A stretch of DNA of 64,000 nucleotides from Ampelocalamus luodianensis (lineage: Eukaryota > Streptophyta > Magnoliopsida > Poales > Poaceae): the NCBI GenBank assembly GCA_036346255.1, contig JAYEVH010000058.1, positions 1 to 64,000 of the forward strand, read 5' to 3'. Made by a program: the position numbers and the translations under genes. The notes under the pieces are model-generated. The model did not search any database. It was not told the origin of the DNA and was given only the letters and a program-made list of their open reading frames with translations. This document shows, piece by piece, positions 45,250 through 55,206 of the stretch (position 1 is its first letter; every line of letters begins with the position of its first letter).

Positions 45250-46469
45250 AAAGGCGTCGTCCTCGACGCTAGATCATCACCACCAAAGAAAGGTGATAAA
45301 TCAAAGAACATTGAAAGTAGAGCTCACGCCATAGTCATCGCCGAAAGCTCTATCTTGTAGGCATTGTCGTTGATCTTCTCAAGCACCTTGAAAGGTCCAT
45401 CACCTCGTGGCAACAATTTAGACTTGCGGCGCTCGAAAACGATCCTTGCGGTAGTGCACCCAAACCAAATCACTTGGTTGAAAATCATCTTCTTTCGTTT
45501 CTTATTCGCCTTCTCAAAGATAGGACTTGACCTTGCGCTCTATCTCCTCTTTGTTTTGAGATGCAATTTCTTCACATACTCACCGCTTGGACGCTCCATG
45601 TGAACACGGTGTTGACTTGGAAGCGGCAGCAAATCAAGTGGCGTAAAGGGTTTGAAGCCATACACCACCTCAAAAGGACACAACTGCGTAGTGGAGTGCA
45701 CAGCCCGATTATAAGCGAATTCCACGTGCGGCAAACAATCCTCCCACTCGCGCAGATTCTTCTTGATCATGGTCCGAAGTAGCATCGAAAGTGTGCGGTT
45801 CACCACCTCAGTTTGACCATCAGTTTGGGGATGACAAGTTGTGCTGAATAACAACTTCGTCCCCATTTTACCCCAAAGCGTCTTCCAGAAGTAGCTCATG
45901 AACTTCACATCGCGATCGGACACAATAGTGCGTGGCACACCATGTAGCCTCACGATCTCCCTGAAAAACAAGTTAGCAATATGCGACGCATCGTCGCTCT
46001 TGTGGCATGGAATAAAGTGTGCCATCTTCGAAAAACGATCCACAACGACAAAAACAGAATCGCTCCCCCTTTTAGTTCTAGGCAGTCCTAAAACAAAATC
46101 CATACTAATATCCTCCCATGGTGCATTGGGAACAGGTAGAGGGGTATACAAACCATGTGGATTCAACTTCGATTTCGCTTTGTGGCAAGTAATGCATCGC
46201 TGCACATACCTCTCCACATCTCGCCTCATCTTAGGCCAATAAAAGTGACCGCCAAAGATAGACAACGTCTTCTCACGTCCAAAATGTCCCATCAATCCAC
46301 CGCATGTGATTCCTGCAGAATAGCAAACGCACGGAGGATTCTCGAACGCATAATTTGTTAGTGCGAAACAAAACCCATCATGGATGTGAAATTTATCCCA
46401 ACCTTTTCCCTCTTTGCAATGTGCATAAGGAACGGAAAAATCATGGTCATGAGCATATAAATCACGCAA
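45250..46469 (-). pseudogene. E3 integrase (core frame intact 45540-46469)
   Basis: The 309-residue frame holds an HHCC zinc-binding part (GGLMGHFGREK with His; C-ITCHKAKS with the Cys pair), then the catalytic core: first Asp in DISMDFVLGLP, second in TIVSDRDVKFM and Glu in GQTEVVNRTL, all present. It ends in HLKTKRR by a frameshift; the remaining C-terminal part (KMIFNQ-DLVWVHYRK, STFNVADLS) lies in other frames from 45530 down to 45290. The enzyme would join cDNA ends to target DNA with a 5-bp stagger, matching the duplications seen here. Confidence 0.88.
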
Positions 46470-46503
46470 ACTCTCTAAACCAGAACTTGCACTCCTAATT
46501 GAG

Positions 46504-46905
46504 TTAAAAGCACACTTTTCCTAGAAAGAGCATCAACGACCACATTTTCCTTTCCTTCTTGTATTTCACAATGTAAGGAAACGACTCAATGAATTCAACC
46601 CATTTGGCATGTCTACGGTTCAGATTTGCTTGACCTTTTAAATACTTCAATGCCTCATGATCAGAATGAATAATAAACTCTTTAGGCCATAAATAATGTT
46701 GCCAAGTTTCTAATGCACGCACTAACGCATAAAGCTCTTTGTCATAGACCGGATAATTCAATTGAGCACCATTCAGTTTCTCACTAAAATAAGCTACCGG
46801 TCTACCCTCTTGCATTAAAACACCACCAATACCCAATCCACTAGCATCACACTCAATTTCAAAAATTTTAGTGAAATCAGGTAAAACAAGCAACGGTGCT
46901 TTCAC
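46504..46905 (-). CDS. E3 RNase H domain (open frame)
   Basis: An open frame of 133 residues with FEIECDASGLGIGGVLMQEG, RPVAYFSEKLNGAQLNYPVY, DKELYALVRALETWQHYLWP and HSDHEALKYLKGQ. The acidic residues of the RNase H active site (D in ECDASG, E in KELYAL, D in HSDHEAL) are present. It lies between RT and integrase as in Ty3/gypsy pol. The frame is a fragment of a larger polyprotein and ends by a shift near 46510. Confidence 0.82.
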   Translation of the reverse strand: MKAPLLVLPDFTKIFEIECDASGLGIGGVLMQEGRPVAYFSEKLNGAQLNYPVYDKELYALVRALETWQHYLWPKEFIIHSDHEALKYLKGQANLNRRHAKWVEFIESFPYIVKYKKERKMWSLMLFLGKVCF

Positions 46906-46985
46906 TCAAGCGTTTCTTAAGTTCAAGAAAAGCATTGTCTTGCGCTACCCCACACAAATTCAACAAACCTTCTTAGTAAGTTCAT

Positions 46986-48018
46986 TCAAAGGGCAGCGAT
47001 GGTGCTAAAATCCTTCACAAAGCGCCGATAAAAACCAGCGAGACCATGAAAACTTCTAATCTGACTTACGTTCATAGGAGTTGGCCAATTTTTAATCGCT
47101 TCAATTTTAGACTCATCTACTTCAACTCCCTGTGCAGAAACAACATAGCCCAAAAAGATGACACGATCTTTGCAAAAGTGCACTTCTAAGTTACCAAATA
47201 ACCTAGCCTCACGCAAAACTTGTAGAACTTGTCTAAGATGGTCTATGTGGTCGATTCAGCATGATCAGAATCAGAATATCATCAAAGTACACAACCACAA
47301 ATTTACCAATGAAATGCCTTAAAACATGATTCATTAAGCGCATGAATGTACTAGGTGCATTAGTTAAACCAAAAGGCATGACTAACCACTCATACAACCC
47401 AAATTTTGTTTTAAATGTTGTTTTCCATCGAAATGTGTAGCGATTTGTACGCCCATCGTGAATAGCAGAACGGTCATATTGCCATGGCCGTCCCAAGAGC
47501 AAGTGACACACCGTCATAGGCACAACGTCGCGATCCACGATGTCGATGTACTTCCCAATAGAAAATGTCACTCGCACCATGTAGTTCACCTTCACTTCCT
47601 CTTTGTCGCTCAACCATTGCACATGATAAGGACGTGGATGCGGCAAGTACTTCAAACCCAACTTATGACACATATCCTTGCTAGCCAAATTGTGACAACT
47701 TCCGCCATCAATGATCACTTTGCAGACCTTACCCTTATCAAGCTTCGCCCAAGTTTGAAACAAATTGCACCGCTGTTCGAGTGACGGCGATGGCATCACA
47801 CTAAGCACCTTGGGCGTGCAAACAATGGAATACTGCTCAGTGTTAGGAAACTCAGGATCACACTCACATTGTTCGATGTCATCGATGTGTAAGACCGTCT
47901 GCAAGATCGGCGACTCGTCATCACTAGTCAAACATAACCGCCATCCTCGGTGATAAGCATAGTTCTGACATTTGGGCAGTCCCTCTGAAAATGGCCAACA
48001 CCCTTGCACTTGTGGCAA
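46986..48018 (-). pseudogene. E3 protease fused to truncated RT by deletion
   Basis: The 261-residue frame 47233-48018 starts in a zinc-knuckle-derived stretch, passes the protease (KVCKVIIDGGSCHNLASKDM, then KYIDIVDRDVVPMTVCHLLL) and runs at about 47423 into the RT palm (KTKFGLYEWLVMPFGLTNAP, VVVYFDDIL). The RT motifs before this are missing. A second frame (46986-47216) holds CKDRVIFLGYVVSAQGVEVD and SFHGLAGFYRRFVKDF. The YFDD catalytic motif is present but the N-terminal RT part is lost, so no active RT is expected. Confidence 0.85.
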
Positions 48019-49338
48019 ATGATGTCACGTGAACGTCCTGTTGACCCCAAAGACGAGGTCGCACTAGCAGCGGGCGCCGCAGGTCGACGCACGGCGGCCG
48101 TGTACTCTCCGACTTCTTACGGCGAGCTGCGCATTGCCGAATTACTTCCGCCGAGTGCCCTTGTTTGGCCGGCCGTTGTTATATGGTCGTCCCGATGGTC
48201 AAGAACGTGAACGGCAACAACCGCGCGTCTTCAATCACTTGGCGCCGGCCGGCGTGCTTGGTGCAAACAACTCAATCATGTCATTGTAGGGATTGTGATT
48301 GACAATGCGCTGATAAAGATGATTCATGCCGCTAGAAATCTCGCCATGGTCTGCATTCTTCATTCTCGCGACATCCGCATGTATCATGATAGTCTACATT
48401 TCCTTATGATATTCATCAAGCGATCTCATACCTTGTCGCAGCCTCATCAACTTCTCAAATAGGGAACGCTTGTAGTGGCGAGGTACAAAGCGTGCCCGCA
48501 AATGTCGTTTCATCCGCTCCCGGTGATAATCGGCAACTCATGGCGCTCCATGCGCTACGGATGAACCGCTCCCACCAATGGGTGGCATAATCATCAAGCC
48601 ATTGGACGCAAGCAACGGCTTCTTCTCATTGGAATAGTTGTTCATCCGAAACAACTTATCAACTTTCGGCTCCCAAGTGAGGTAGTGCTCCACATCCGTA
48701 CCACACGAAAATATAGGAAGAGTAAATTTGGGCTTAGCGACAAAATCGTCGGCGCCGCCGTGTCGACGCCGCACGTTGTTGCGATGGTGGCGTGATCGGT
48801 CATCGTAGTCGCCGATGGGGAAATCATCATCCCATTGCTCGGCCTCATCGGCCCAACTACAAGGTGCACGATGCACACCTCCTCCGTGGACACCCCGTGG
48901 TGCGCCCACCCTTGCCGCTTTGCCTCGCCACGCCCATGAGCTCGAGGCGTGCGCGGCCGCCATCCCGACGCTTGGCGGCACCGCCATGCGACGCGCTGCC
49001 GCCGCCGCCGCTCCTCATCCACACGAATAGCACACTCATCCTCGGTCTCATTGTGCAAACGGCCGAGGCCCGTGCACACTCGTGTCATCACTTGCGCACG
49101 CACTTCACGAAGATTGTGTTGTGCGAACATGGCGCGTAGCTCCGTGAAGTTATGGTTGATGGCGTGACGCATTGTGTGACCTCCTCCCGAGGGTGTTCAT
49201 CCACGAACTTCCCGAGTTCATCGCGCACGCCATTGTCACCATTTTGAAGTTGTTTTTGCAAAGATCTCGCGCAACCGAGTGTACTGGCCCACGTAACCGG
49301 TGCCTCGGATTAGGTGGATCCTCCTCGTGACTCGACAT
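48019..49338 (-). pseudogene. E3 gag, frameshifted
   Basis: The start ATG at 49338 opens MSSHEEDPPNPRH. Further pieces give LTWEPKVDKLFRMNNYSNEK (about 48615-48690) and later blocks similar to E2. The zinc-knuckle region lies near 48005-48030. Indels break it. GC-rich stretches (48720-49050) give Arg/Ala-rich shadow frames on both strands. Confidence 0.8.
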
Positions 49339-50487
49339 GGCAACAACTCACAAACAAGAAACGAGGTTATATCGGGTTAGTAAAACAAAAGCGCTCTCTA
49401 CTACGCCGCAACTCACCATCCCGAAAACAAGACAAGCTTACTGCTCCAAAGTGAATCAAGGACGGCAAATCGACAGCCAGACAATGAGCGACCTTAACCC
49501 GTGAATGTATGAGCGTAACCAAGAGCAAGGGAGTACACAAACGGGTGTAGGTGGAGCTCGGACAGTATGTGTATATCCTATGCAATCTGATATTCAAGGT
49601 ATTGTAAAGCTAAGTAATGATCCAAGCTAGAGTATTTTGCCTATGTGCTGATCCAAAAGGTTTAAGCGAAGTGTATGAACGCACAAACAAAGATAAATGT
49701 GACTTAATGCAAACAAAGGAATGAGCTAGTGAGAGACAAACTGAAATTGAGATGAAAACTAGCTCGTTTTGCACCAAGTACTATGAGAGACGCTAGCCAA
49801 TTGCAAAGATATCAATGTTAGGGCACAAGATTGCTCAAATAGATTAAATACACAATCTGAAATTGTGGACTAAGGTTTACTCTTCCCAATTTGCCACCCC
49901 TTTTGTTTGTTGTTTTTTCCTCAAAACCGCATGAACAAAGCTCTTCGCCCTTCGGCTATTAAGGAAACCGAAGGAAAAAATTTGGTCTTGGTTTTTATGG
50001 TTTGATCTTTTGTTTTTTTAATACCTTTTCAAGTCGTGGCTTTTTCTTGTAACCTGCCTTTTCCTCTTTTCTTATTGCAATAGCGAAATAGGGTTTGCTC
50101 CTCTTGATTGCACAAGTCTCACAATTCAACAACGTGTAAATAAACCAAAGAAAGACCCTAGTGCAATGTACAAAAGCTAGTCTCAAGGATGAAAGGATAT
50201 AAGTGAAGCTCAAGAAACCCAAAGTGTTTGGTCACTATCTCTTTTGGGTGCTAATTGAGGAGTTCAATCGGCAATTTGGTACGGTTTATGTGAACACAAC
50301 GATTAAGCAACGCAAAAGGAACACATGGATCAAAGACTAAAAACAAAAACTCTAATGGATGAAAACTTAACTAAACGCACAAGAAATAACAGATTAAACT
50401 ATGGTTTTGGTATTGCAATTTCGGTTTATTGGACGATATGATAGAAAACGAATCTAACTACGGGTAAAGAAATTCTCACCGAGTAAA
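49339..50487 (-). other. E3 leader (untranslated, about 1.15 kb)
   Basis: Part near gag matches E1 and E2; the part near the LTR (49920-50487) matches the leader of the aberrant insertion 3970-4548. No conserved frame. Confidence 0.68.
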
Positions 50488-50503
50488 CCTAGAATCGATA
50501 CCA
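50488..50503 (-). other. E3 primer binding site
   Basis: The reverse complement gives TGGTATCGATTCTAGG beside the 5' LTR, as in E1 (one base shorter than E2). Confidence 0.78.
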
Positions 50504-50505
50504 TA

Positions 50506-51421
50506 TGATACGGGAGGCCCGATCTTCTCAAATGAGGAACCGTGGATAGTTGATGCGAAGTAGACGATGTCGCTAGTGAACACTCGCGCCAATGCACGAA
50601 CCCTCAACTCTTGAATACGCCCAAAACACACGGGTAGTTGTTCGTCGCGAGACCACGAACGATTTAACGCCAAGTCCCCAATTCCCAATGGAACGACGGC
50701 TTGACCTTGGATTGCGAACAAAACAAATAGATCGCCTAATTCTCTCTCAAAGTCCTCGCATGAACTCGTGTCGAAAGAACAAGCAATAGCTATGTTTCAA
50801 TCTTATGCATAAACCGGTCTACCTCTATGGTGCGGCCATGGGGGTTTATATAGCCTCCCACACAAGCACAAAACTCGGATGAACAAAGAACGATGCTACA
50901 AGAATCCGAGTCCGACATCATTCATTGCTCGAAGATCTGAGTCCGACATCGCTCACGTGAACAAGAATCCGATTCAAAAAAACGTCCTACTTTAATTTGG
51001 AAATTTAAACTAGTCTCCTCTCGGTTCCCCTTGTATTGTGAGCTTTCCTTCTCTTAGCTTGCGAATTTGTTCGATACACTTGATGCTTCTTTTGATGCCA
51101 ATGTAACCCTTGTTGGCCACATGTGTTTCTTCTCCATGAATTTGTTCCGCCTCCTCTCCTCCAAAGGCTTCACAATGTTCAAACCTAAGAATGCACAAAA
51201 CATTTGCATGAGGTAATACCCAATTCTCATCAATGACAATAGAAGATTCATTAAGAAACAAAAGCACCTGTTGATTTAGAAGTTTAGCTCTTGCTCTCGT
51301 CAGTGGACCAATATGCACTTCTGTACTTGAATTATTTGTAGCGTCATGTATGGCGTCCACCTCAGTATGTGTATGACCACCAATAGGGAAAGATGTATAA
51401 GTGTTAGGGATGCCCTCATCA
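50506..51421 (-). repeat. E3 5' LTR (916 bp)
   Basis: Plus-strand ends TGATACGGGAGG and GCCCTCATCA, same mosaic class as 44316-45235, followed by CTTTT. Confidence 0.9.
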
Positions 51422-53499
51422 CTTTTCTTGCACAACATCCAAATCCTTAACCATATCATAGACCTCTTTTCCGCTTAAATGCCTTGGAGCTGAACTGTCC
51501 TCCTTCTCTCCGTCGAATTGTTTCTTCATCTTGCGGTATGGGTGAGCCCTCCGGAGGAACCTACGATGACGCATGTACACAGTTTTGCGCGAGTGTTTCA
51601 GCCACACACTCTCGGTATCATCTAAACAGTGAGTACATGCTTTGGCCCCTTTTGTACTCTAGCCCGATAGGTTAGTAAGGGCGAGATAATCATTTATGGT
51701 GCAGAACAACAAGGAGCGTACAGTGAAGTACTCTCGTTTATACGCATTCCATACCTGTACCCTTTCGATCCACAGTATTTTTAGATCTTCAATCAATGGT
51801 GCTAGGTACACATCAATATCATTCCCAGGTTGCTTCGACCCTTGGATAAGTATCGACAACAAAATATACTTCCGCTTTATACATAACTAAGGAGAAAGGT
51901 TGTACATATAGAGAGCCACGGGCCAAGTGCTATGTCGGCTGCTCATGTTACCGAAAGGATTCATTCCATCTGTACTCAATCCAAACCTTTTCCTCAGTTC
52001 CGCACCGAAGTTTGCAAACCTCCTATCGATGTTTCTCCACTGGGTGGAATCAGTAGGGTGTCTTAGCTTTCCATCCTACTTACGCTCTTCCGAGTGCCAA
52101 CGCAGCAGTTTTGCCTCCTTTGGGTCTACAAAAAACCGCTTCAAACGGGGAATTACAGGAAGATACCACGCCACCTTAGGAGGAGGTCCTTTCTTCACCT
52201 CGATTCCTTTGCCGTCATCTGATTGATTCTTACGCTTGTATCGGGATGCGTTGCACACCAGACATACATGCATGTCTGTGTACTCTTTACGGTAGAGGAT
52301 ACAGTCGTTCGAACATACATGTATTTTTTCTACTTCAATTCCCAATGGACAAAGAACATTCTTGGCTTTGTAGGTGGTTTTGGGCAACTCGTTTCTATCC
52401 GGAAGCATGTCCGCTAAGAGACATAACAGCGTCGTGAAACTCTTGTCGGACCAACCGTTGCTTGCCTTCAATTTCAGCAGTTCAAACACGGATGACAACC
52501 TTATGTATTCCGGCTTGCAGCCCGGGAACAAATGCTGCTCCGAGTCCTTCATCAAGCCCTCGAATTTACCAAACTCTCTCTCACTATAGTTCACTTCTGC
52601 ATCGCGAAGCATCTGATCCAGATTGTCATCGTGCAGCCTATCCGAATCGGAACCATAATCGACATCATCCGACGGCATATCGTTGGCCTCGGCGGCGATG
52701 TCGTTATTACTACCTTCTTGTATAATCTGCTCTTCACCGTGACTGGTCCAACGTGTATACCCTTTTCTAAAAACCCTTCGAATCAAATGTGATTCGATCT
52801 ACGCTTGGTTATCAAACATCTTCAGATTCTCGCAGTCAATGCATAGACAGTACATATATTCCGCCCCCTTATTCAATATATCCCTCTCGGCAGCTCTTGT
52901 AAAAGCACACACGCCATTAATGTACTCTTCACTCACACGGCTCTTAGCGTACATCCGGCTTCGGTCCATCACACGGTTCGTGTTGAAAACCCTATAAATA
53001 AATAAAATGGTGACCATGGTCTTCACTAGCGATTTCGGCGTAAACGCCCGAAACTACTCAAATTAAAGGATACTTATGCTCCAGTAGCTCACCTCGATCA
53101 CAAGGAAGGTGTCAATGAAGTCGGCCAGAGAAGGTCCAAGGCGGCTGGTGTGAACAGAGGCGATGGCGGCAAGCTCCTCGGTGACAGGTCTTCTTGGTAG
53201 AAATAAACTGAAACGACGCACATACACAACTTTAGATGGACATATAGGTGGGAAATAGACCTTAGTAGGGTCAAGCACTCACCGGAGAAGAGTTAGCGTC
53301 GATGGCGGCGGCGCTGACAGCTCAGCGTGAGCGACAATAGCTGAAATGGACCACACGATCGAGTGGGCTCAGTGAGGTGAGGCGATACTAAAACCGGGTA
53401 CGGATTGGCGCTGATGGACTCACCGTAGCGCTAGAGATGGAGAAGAAAACTGTTGAGAAGTACACTGCAACGGATGATATAAGTAAGCAAGCAAAACGG

Positions 53500-53867
53500 C
53501 GCACCGTCTGTGATGGGTAATTATTACAGACGGTTTTCACCAAAAACCGTCTGTGACATGCAGTAATATCACAGACGGTTATTATTAAGAACCGTCTGTG
53601 AAATATCACATATGGTTTCCAATAAAAAACCGTCTGTGATATGTAGCAATATCACAGACGGATATTATTAAGAACCGTCTGTAATATTTCACAGACGATT
53701 TTCATTATGAACCGTCTGTGATATTACCTGTTCACAGACGGTTTTAGCGCAATGACAAGAATACGCATGAGCTCTAAACCAAAATCGTCTGTGATGTCAT
53801 GTAATACAGACGGTTTTGGTCAACCGTCTGTAATGAGGCGTTTAGTATTAGCCTTTTTGTAGTAGTG
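53500..53867. repeat. CACTA right subterminal repeats and TIR
   Basis: About fifteen copies of ACCGTCTGTGA or its reverse complement TCACAGACGGT alternate in direction between 53500 and 53835, then the TIR ends at 53867. The arrangement can fold into a row of hairpins. Confidence 0.85.
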
Positions 53868-55206
53868 CTAAAGGCATGCATGTACCGTCCTTACTTCGTT
53901 AGCTTACGTGCCATGTAACCCCCTTTGTTGGATCAACTGTCATTTCTCCGTGTATGAACTTCCTGGCACATCACAATATCACTTACCTTCGTACTTACAA
54001 CTCAATACTATCACAATCGTCATCGTAAAATTCTTCAGAAAATTAGCGCACTACAACGATATACGACGATCATAAAATGTTATTACGAGTCTGACAAATT
54101 TCGTATCCTTGATATTCTACGAAAATAACAAACTGACCAATCAACATTAACACTACAATTTTCTTTTCTAAAAAAAAAGACCAATATACAACAAGATTAG
54201 CTAAATGTAATACATGCGAAATGTGATATGTATTATAATACAATTATTCCAATCGGATCTGGTGAATAGTACAATTATGACCTAAAATGGCCTAGTGGTT
54301 GAGCGACTAGTAAAGTCGTTAGGTGGTTGGGCGACAAGTATAAAGTTGCGGATCCATTAAGCGACAATGCCAAATTGTCTTTCCATTCAGCGAATCTCAC
54401 TTGTGTAAGTCGCCCAACCGTACGGCGACACAGGATTATTTATGTAAAAAAAATTTAAGTGATATTATTTCTATAATTTCAAATAAAAAAAGATTATTTG
54501 AAAAAAATCTGTCACCTAGGTCCCTAAACTTGAGAATGGCATATTAATGTCCTTAAACTGGCATAAGTGGGTCAACAAAAGTCCAACCTACTTTATTGGT
54601 AATTAATGATAACATGCGACCTTAGCTACAATTTGCTCATGTGATTACCATTTAAAATCATTTGGGAATTAATATTTTTGGATTTGAAGAAAGTTTTCAC
54701 ATATCATGCAACTGTTGCAAGCATCCGATTGATCTTAGTTACCATTCGCATGGTCAAACTTTGGCTTAAAAGGGATCGGTCAAAGTGTCAAATGAACATT
54801 AGTTGCTAACTAAGTGCGGTTGACCACCATCCCATAACAAGTTGAGGCCTAGACATGCAATCCTCAAGTTCAAGGACCCGAGCGACATACCAACACAAGT
54901 TTATCGACCTACGGCAGTATTACTCTTTATGATAAGAGTGAGAATGGAAGGGATAAATTATAAGTTTATAACACAAACACAAGCGGCTGATACACGCCCA
55001 CCCCCCCGGCGGCGCGCGGAGATCTCGAAATAGCCCTTCATCCAATACGAAAACTTTGTACATGGAAATGGAATAGCTATGTACATACGCTAATATCAAT
55101 ATTCGCAAGTTTTTCAGCATAGTAATAACAAGTAAATAAGCTAAGTGGTTTGTATCTGCCGGAAGTGTAGCTGCCAAACTTTGCCAAATGGAGCCAAGCT
55201 TCTCAG
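53868..55206. other. Intergenic DNA between CACTA and the AMSH-like gene
   Basis: AT-rich; no gene recognised. It should hold the 3' UTR and poly(A) signals of the AMSH-like gene close to 55206. A stretch near 54515-54600 (GTCCCTAAACTTGAG...) resembles decayed short DNA-transposon sequence, but I could not find paired ends. Confidence 0.5.

Larger units (their letters stand above)
44316..51421 (-). mobile_element. E3: Ty3/gypsy element inserted in TNP2
   Basis: It is 7106 bp with LTRs 44316-45235 and 50506-51421 and a perfect 5-bp target duplication CTTTT (44311-44315, 51422-51426). TNP2 reads straight across the site (DVVQEK then KGRKSR). Gag, protease, part of RT, RNase H and integrase are in order on the minus strand. 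The N-terminal RT region is missing by a deletion near 47423, so it is non-autonomous. Its integrase and RNase H frames are the longest of the family here, which suggests it is the youngest copy. Confidence 0.94.
42660..53026 (-). pseudogene. TNP2-type CACTA transposase, split by E3
   Basis: The N-terminus at 53026 (MDRSRMYAKSRVSEEYINGV) fits the transposase-associated domain. After a TAG at about 52799 the same frame continues to 52076 with FEGLMKDSEQHLFPGCK, LLKLKASNGWSDKSF and a CSNDCILYRKEY/CLVCNASRYK zinc-binding-like stretch typical of TNP2. A further block (YLAPLIEDLKILWIERVQVW, 51680-51862) and RFLRRAHPYRKMKKQFDGEK (about 51500-51560) run up to E3. Beyond E3 comes RHYIDVMHVEKNVYDSLIGL (about 44165-44225), the DUF4218 part (HLIVHIVRLIKMCGPVFLRS, MYPFERFMEILKSYVRNRS), and a DUF4216-like C-terminus (VKVDRYGVTTVNLKRVGYKD, about 42895-42955) to a stop at 42660. 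The coding parts are 51427-53026 and 42660-44315. Confidence 0.9.
37869..53867 (-). mobile_element. CACTA (En/Spm) transposon with E3 nested in TNP2
   Basis: The left end reads CACTACTATAGAAAAGG and the right end is the reverse complement of CACTACTACAAAAAGG. A perfect 3-bp target duplication CTA (37866-37868 and 53868-53870) is the size typical of CACTA elements. Subterminal arrays of the ACCGTCTGTGA motif in both directions lie near both ends. It carries two minus-strand genes: TNP2 and a Transposase_24/Ulp1-like gene. Without E3 it is about 8.9 kb. Stops in both genes suggest it is inactive, though its ends look usable by a transposase made elsewhere. Confidence 0.94.

Noticed and set aside
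53500..53840. Array of short inverted motifs as an independent satellite or regulatory array
   Set aside because: It lies directly inside the CACTA TIR and is mirrored at the other end, so it is the element's subterminal repeat.
54515..54610. MITE-like sequence (GTCCCTAAACTTGAG...)
   Set aside because: I found no paired terminal repeat or target duplication.
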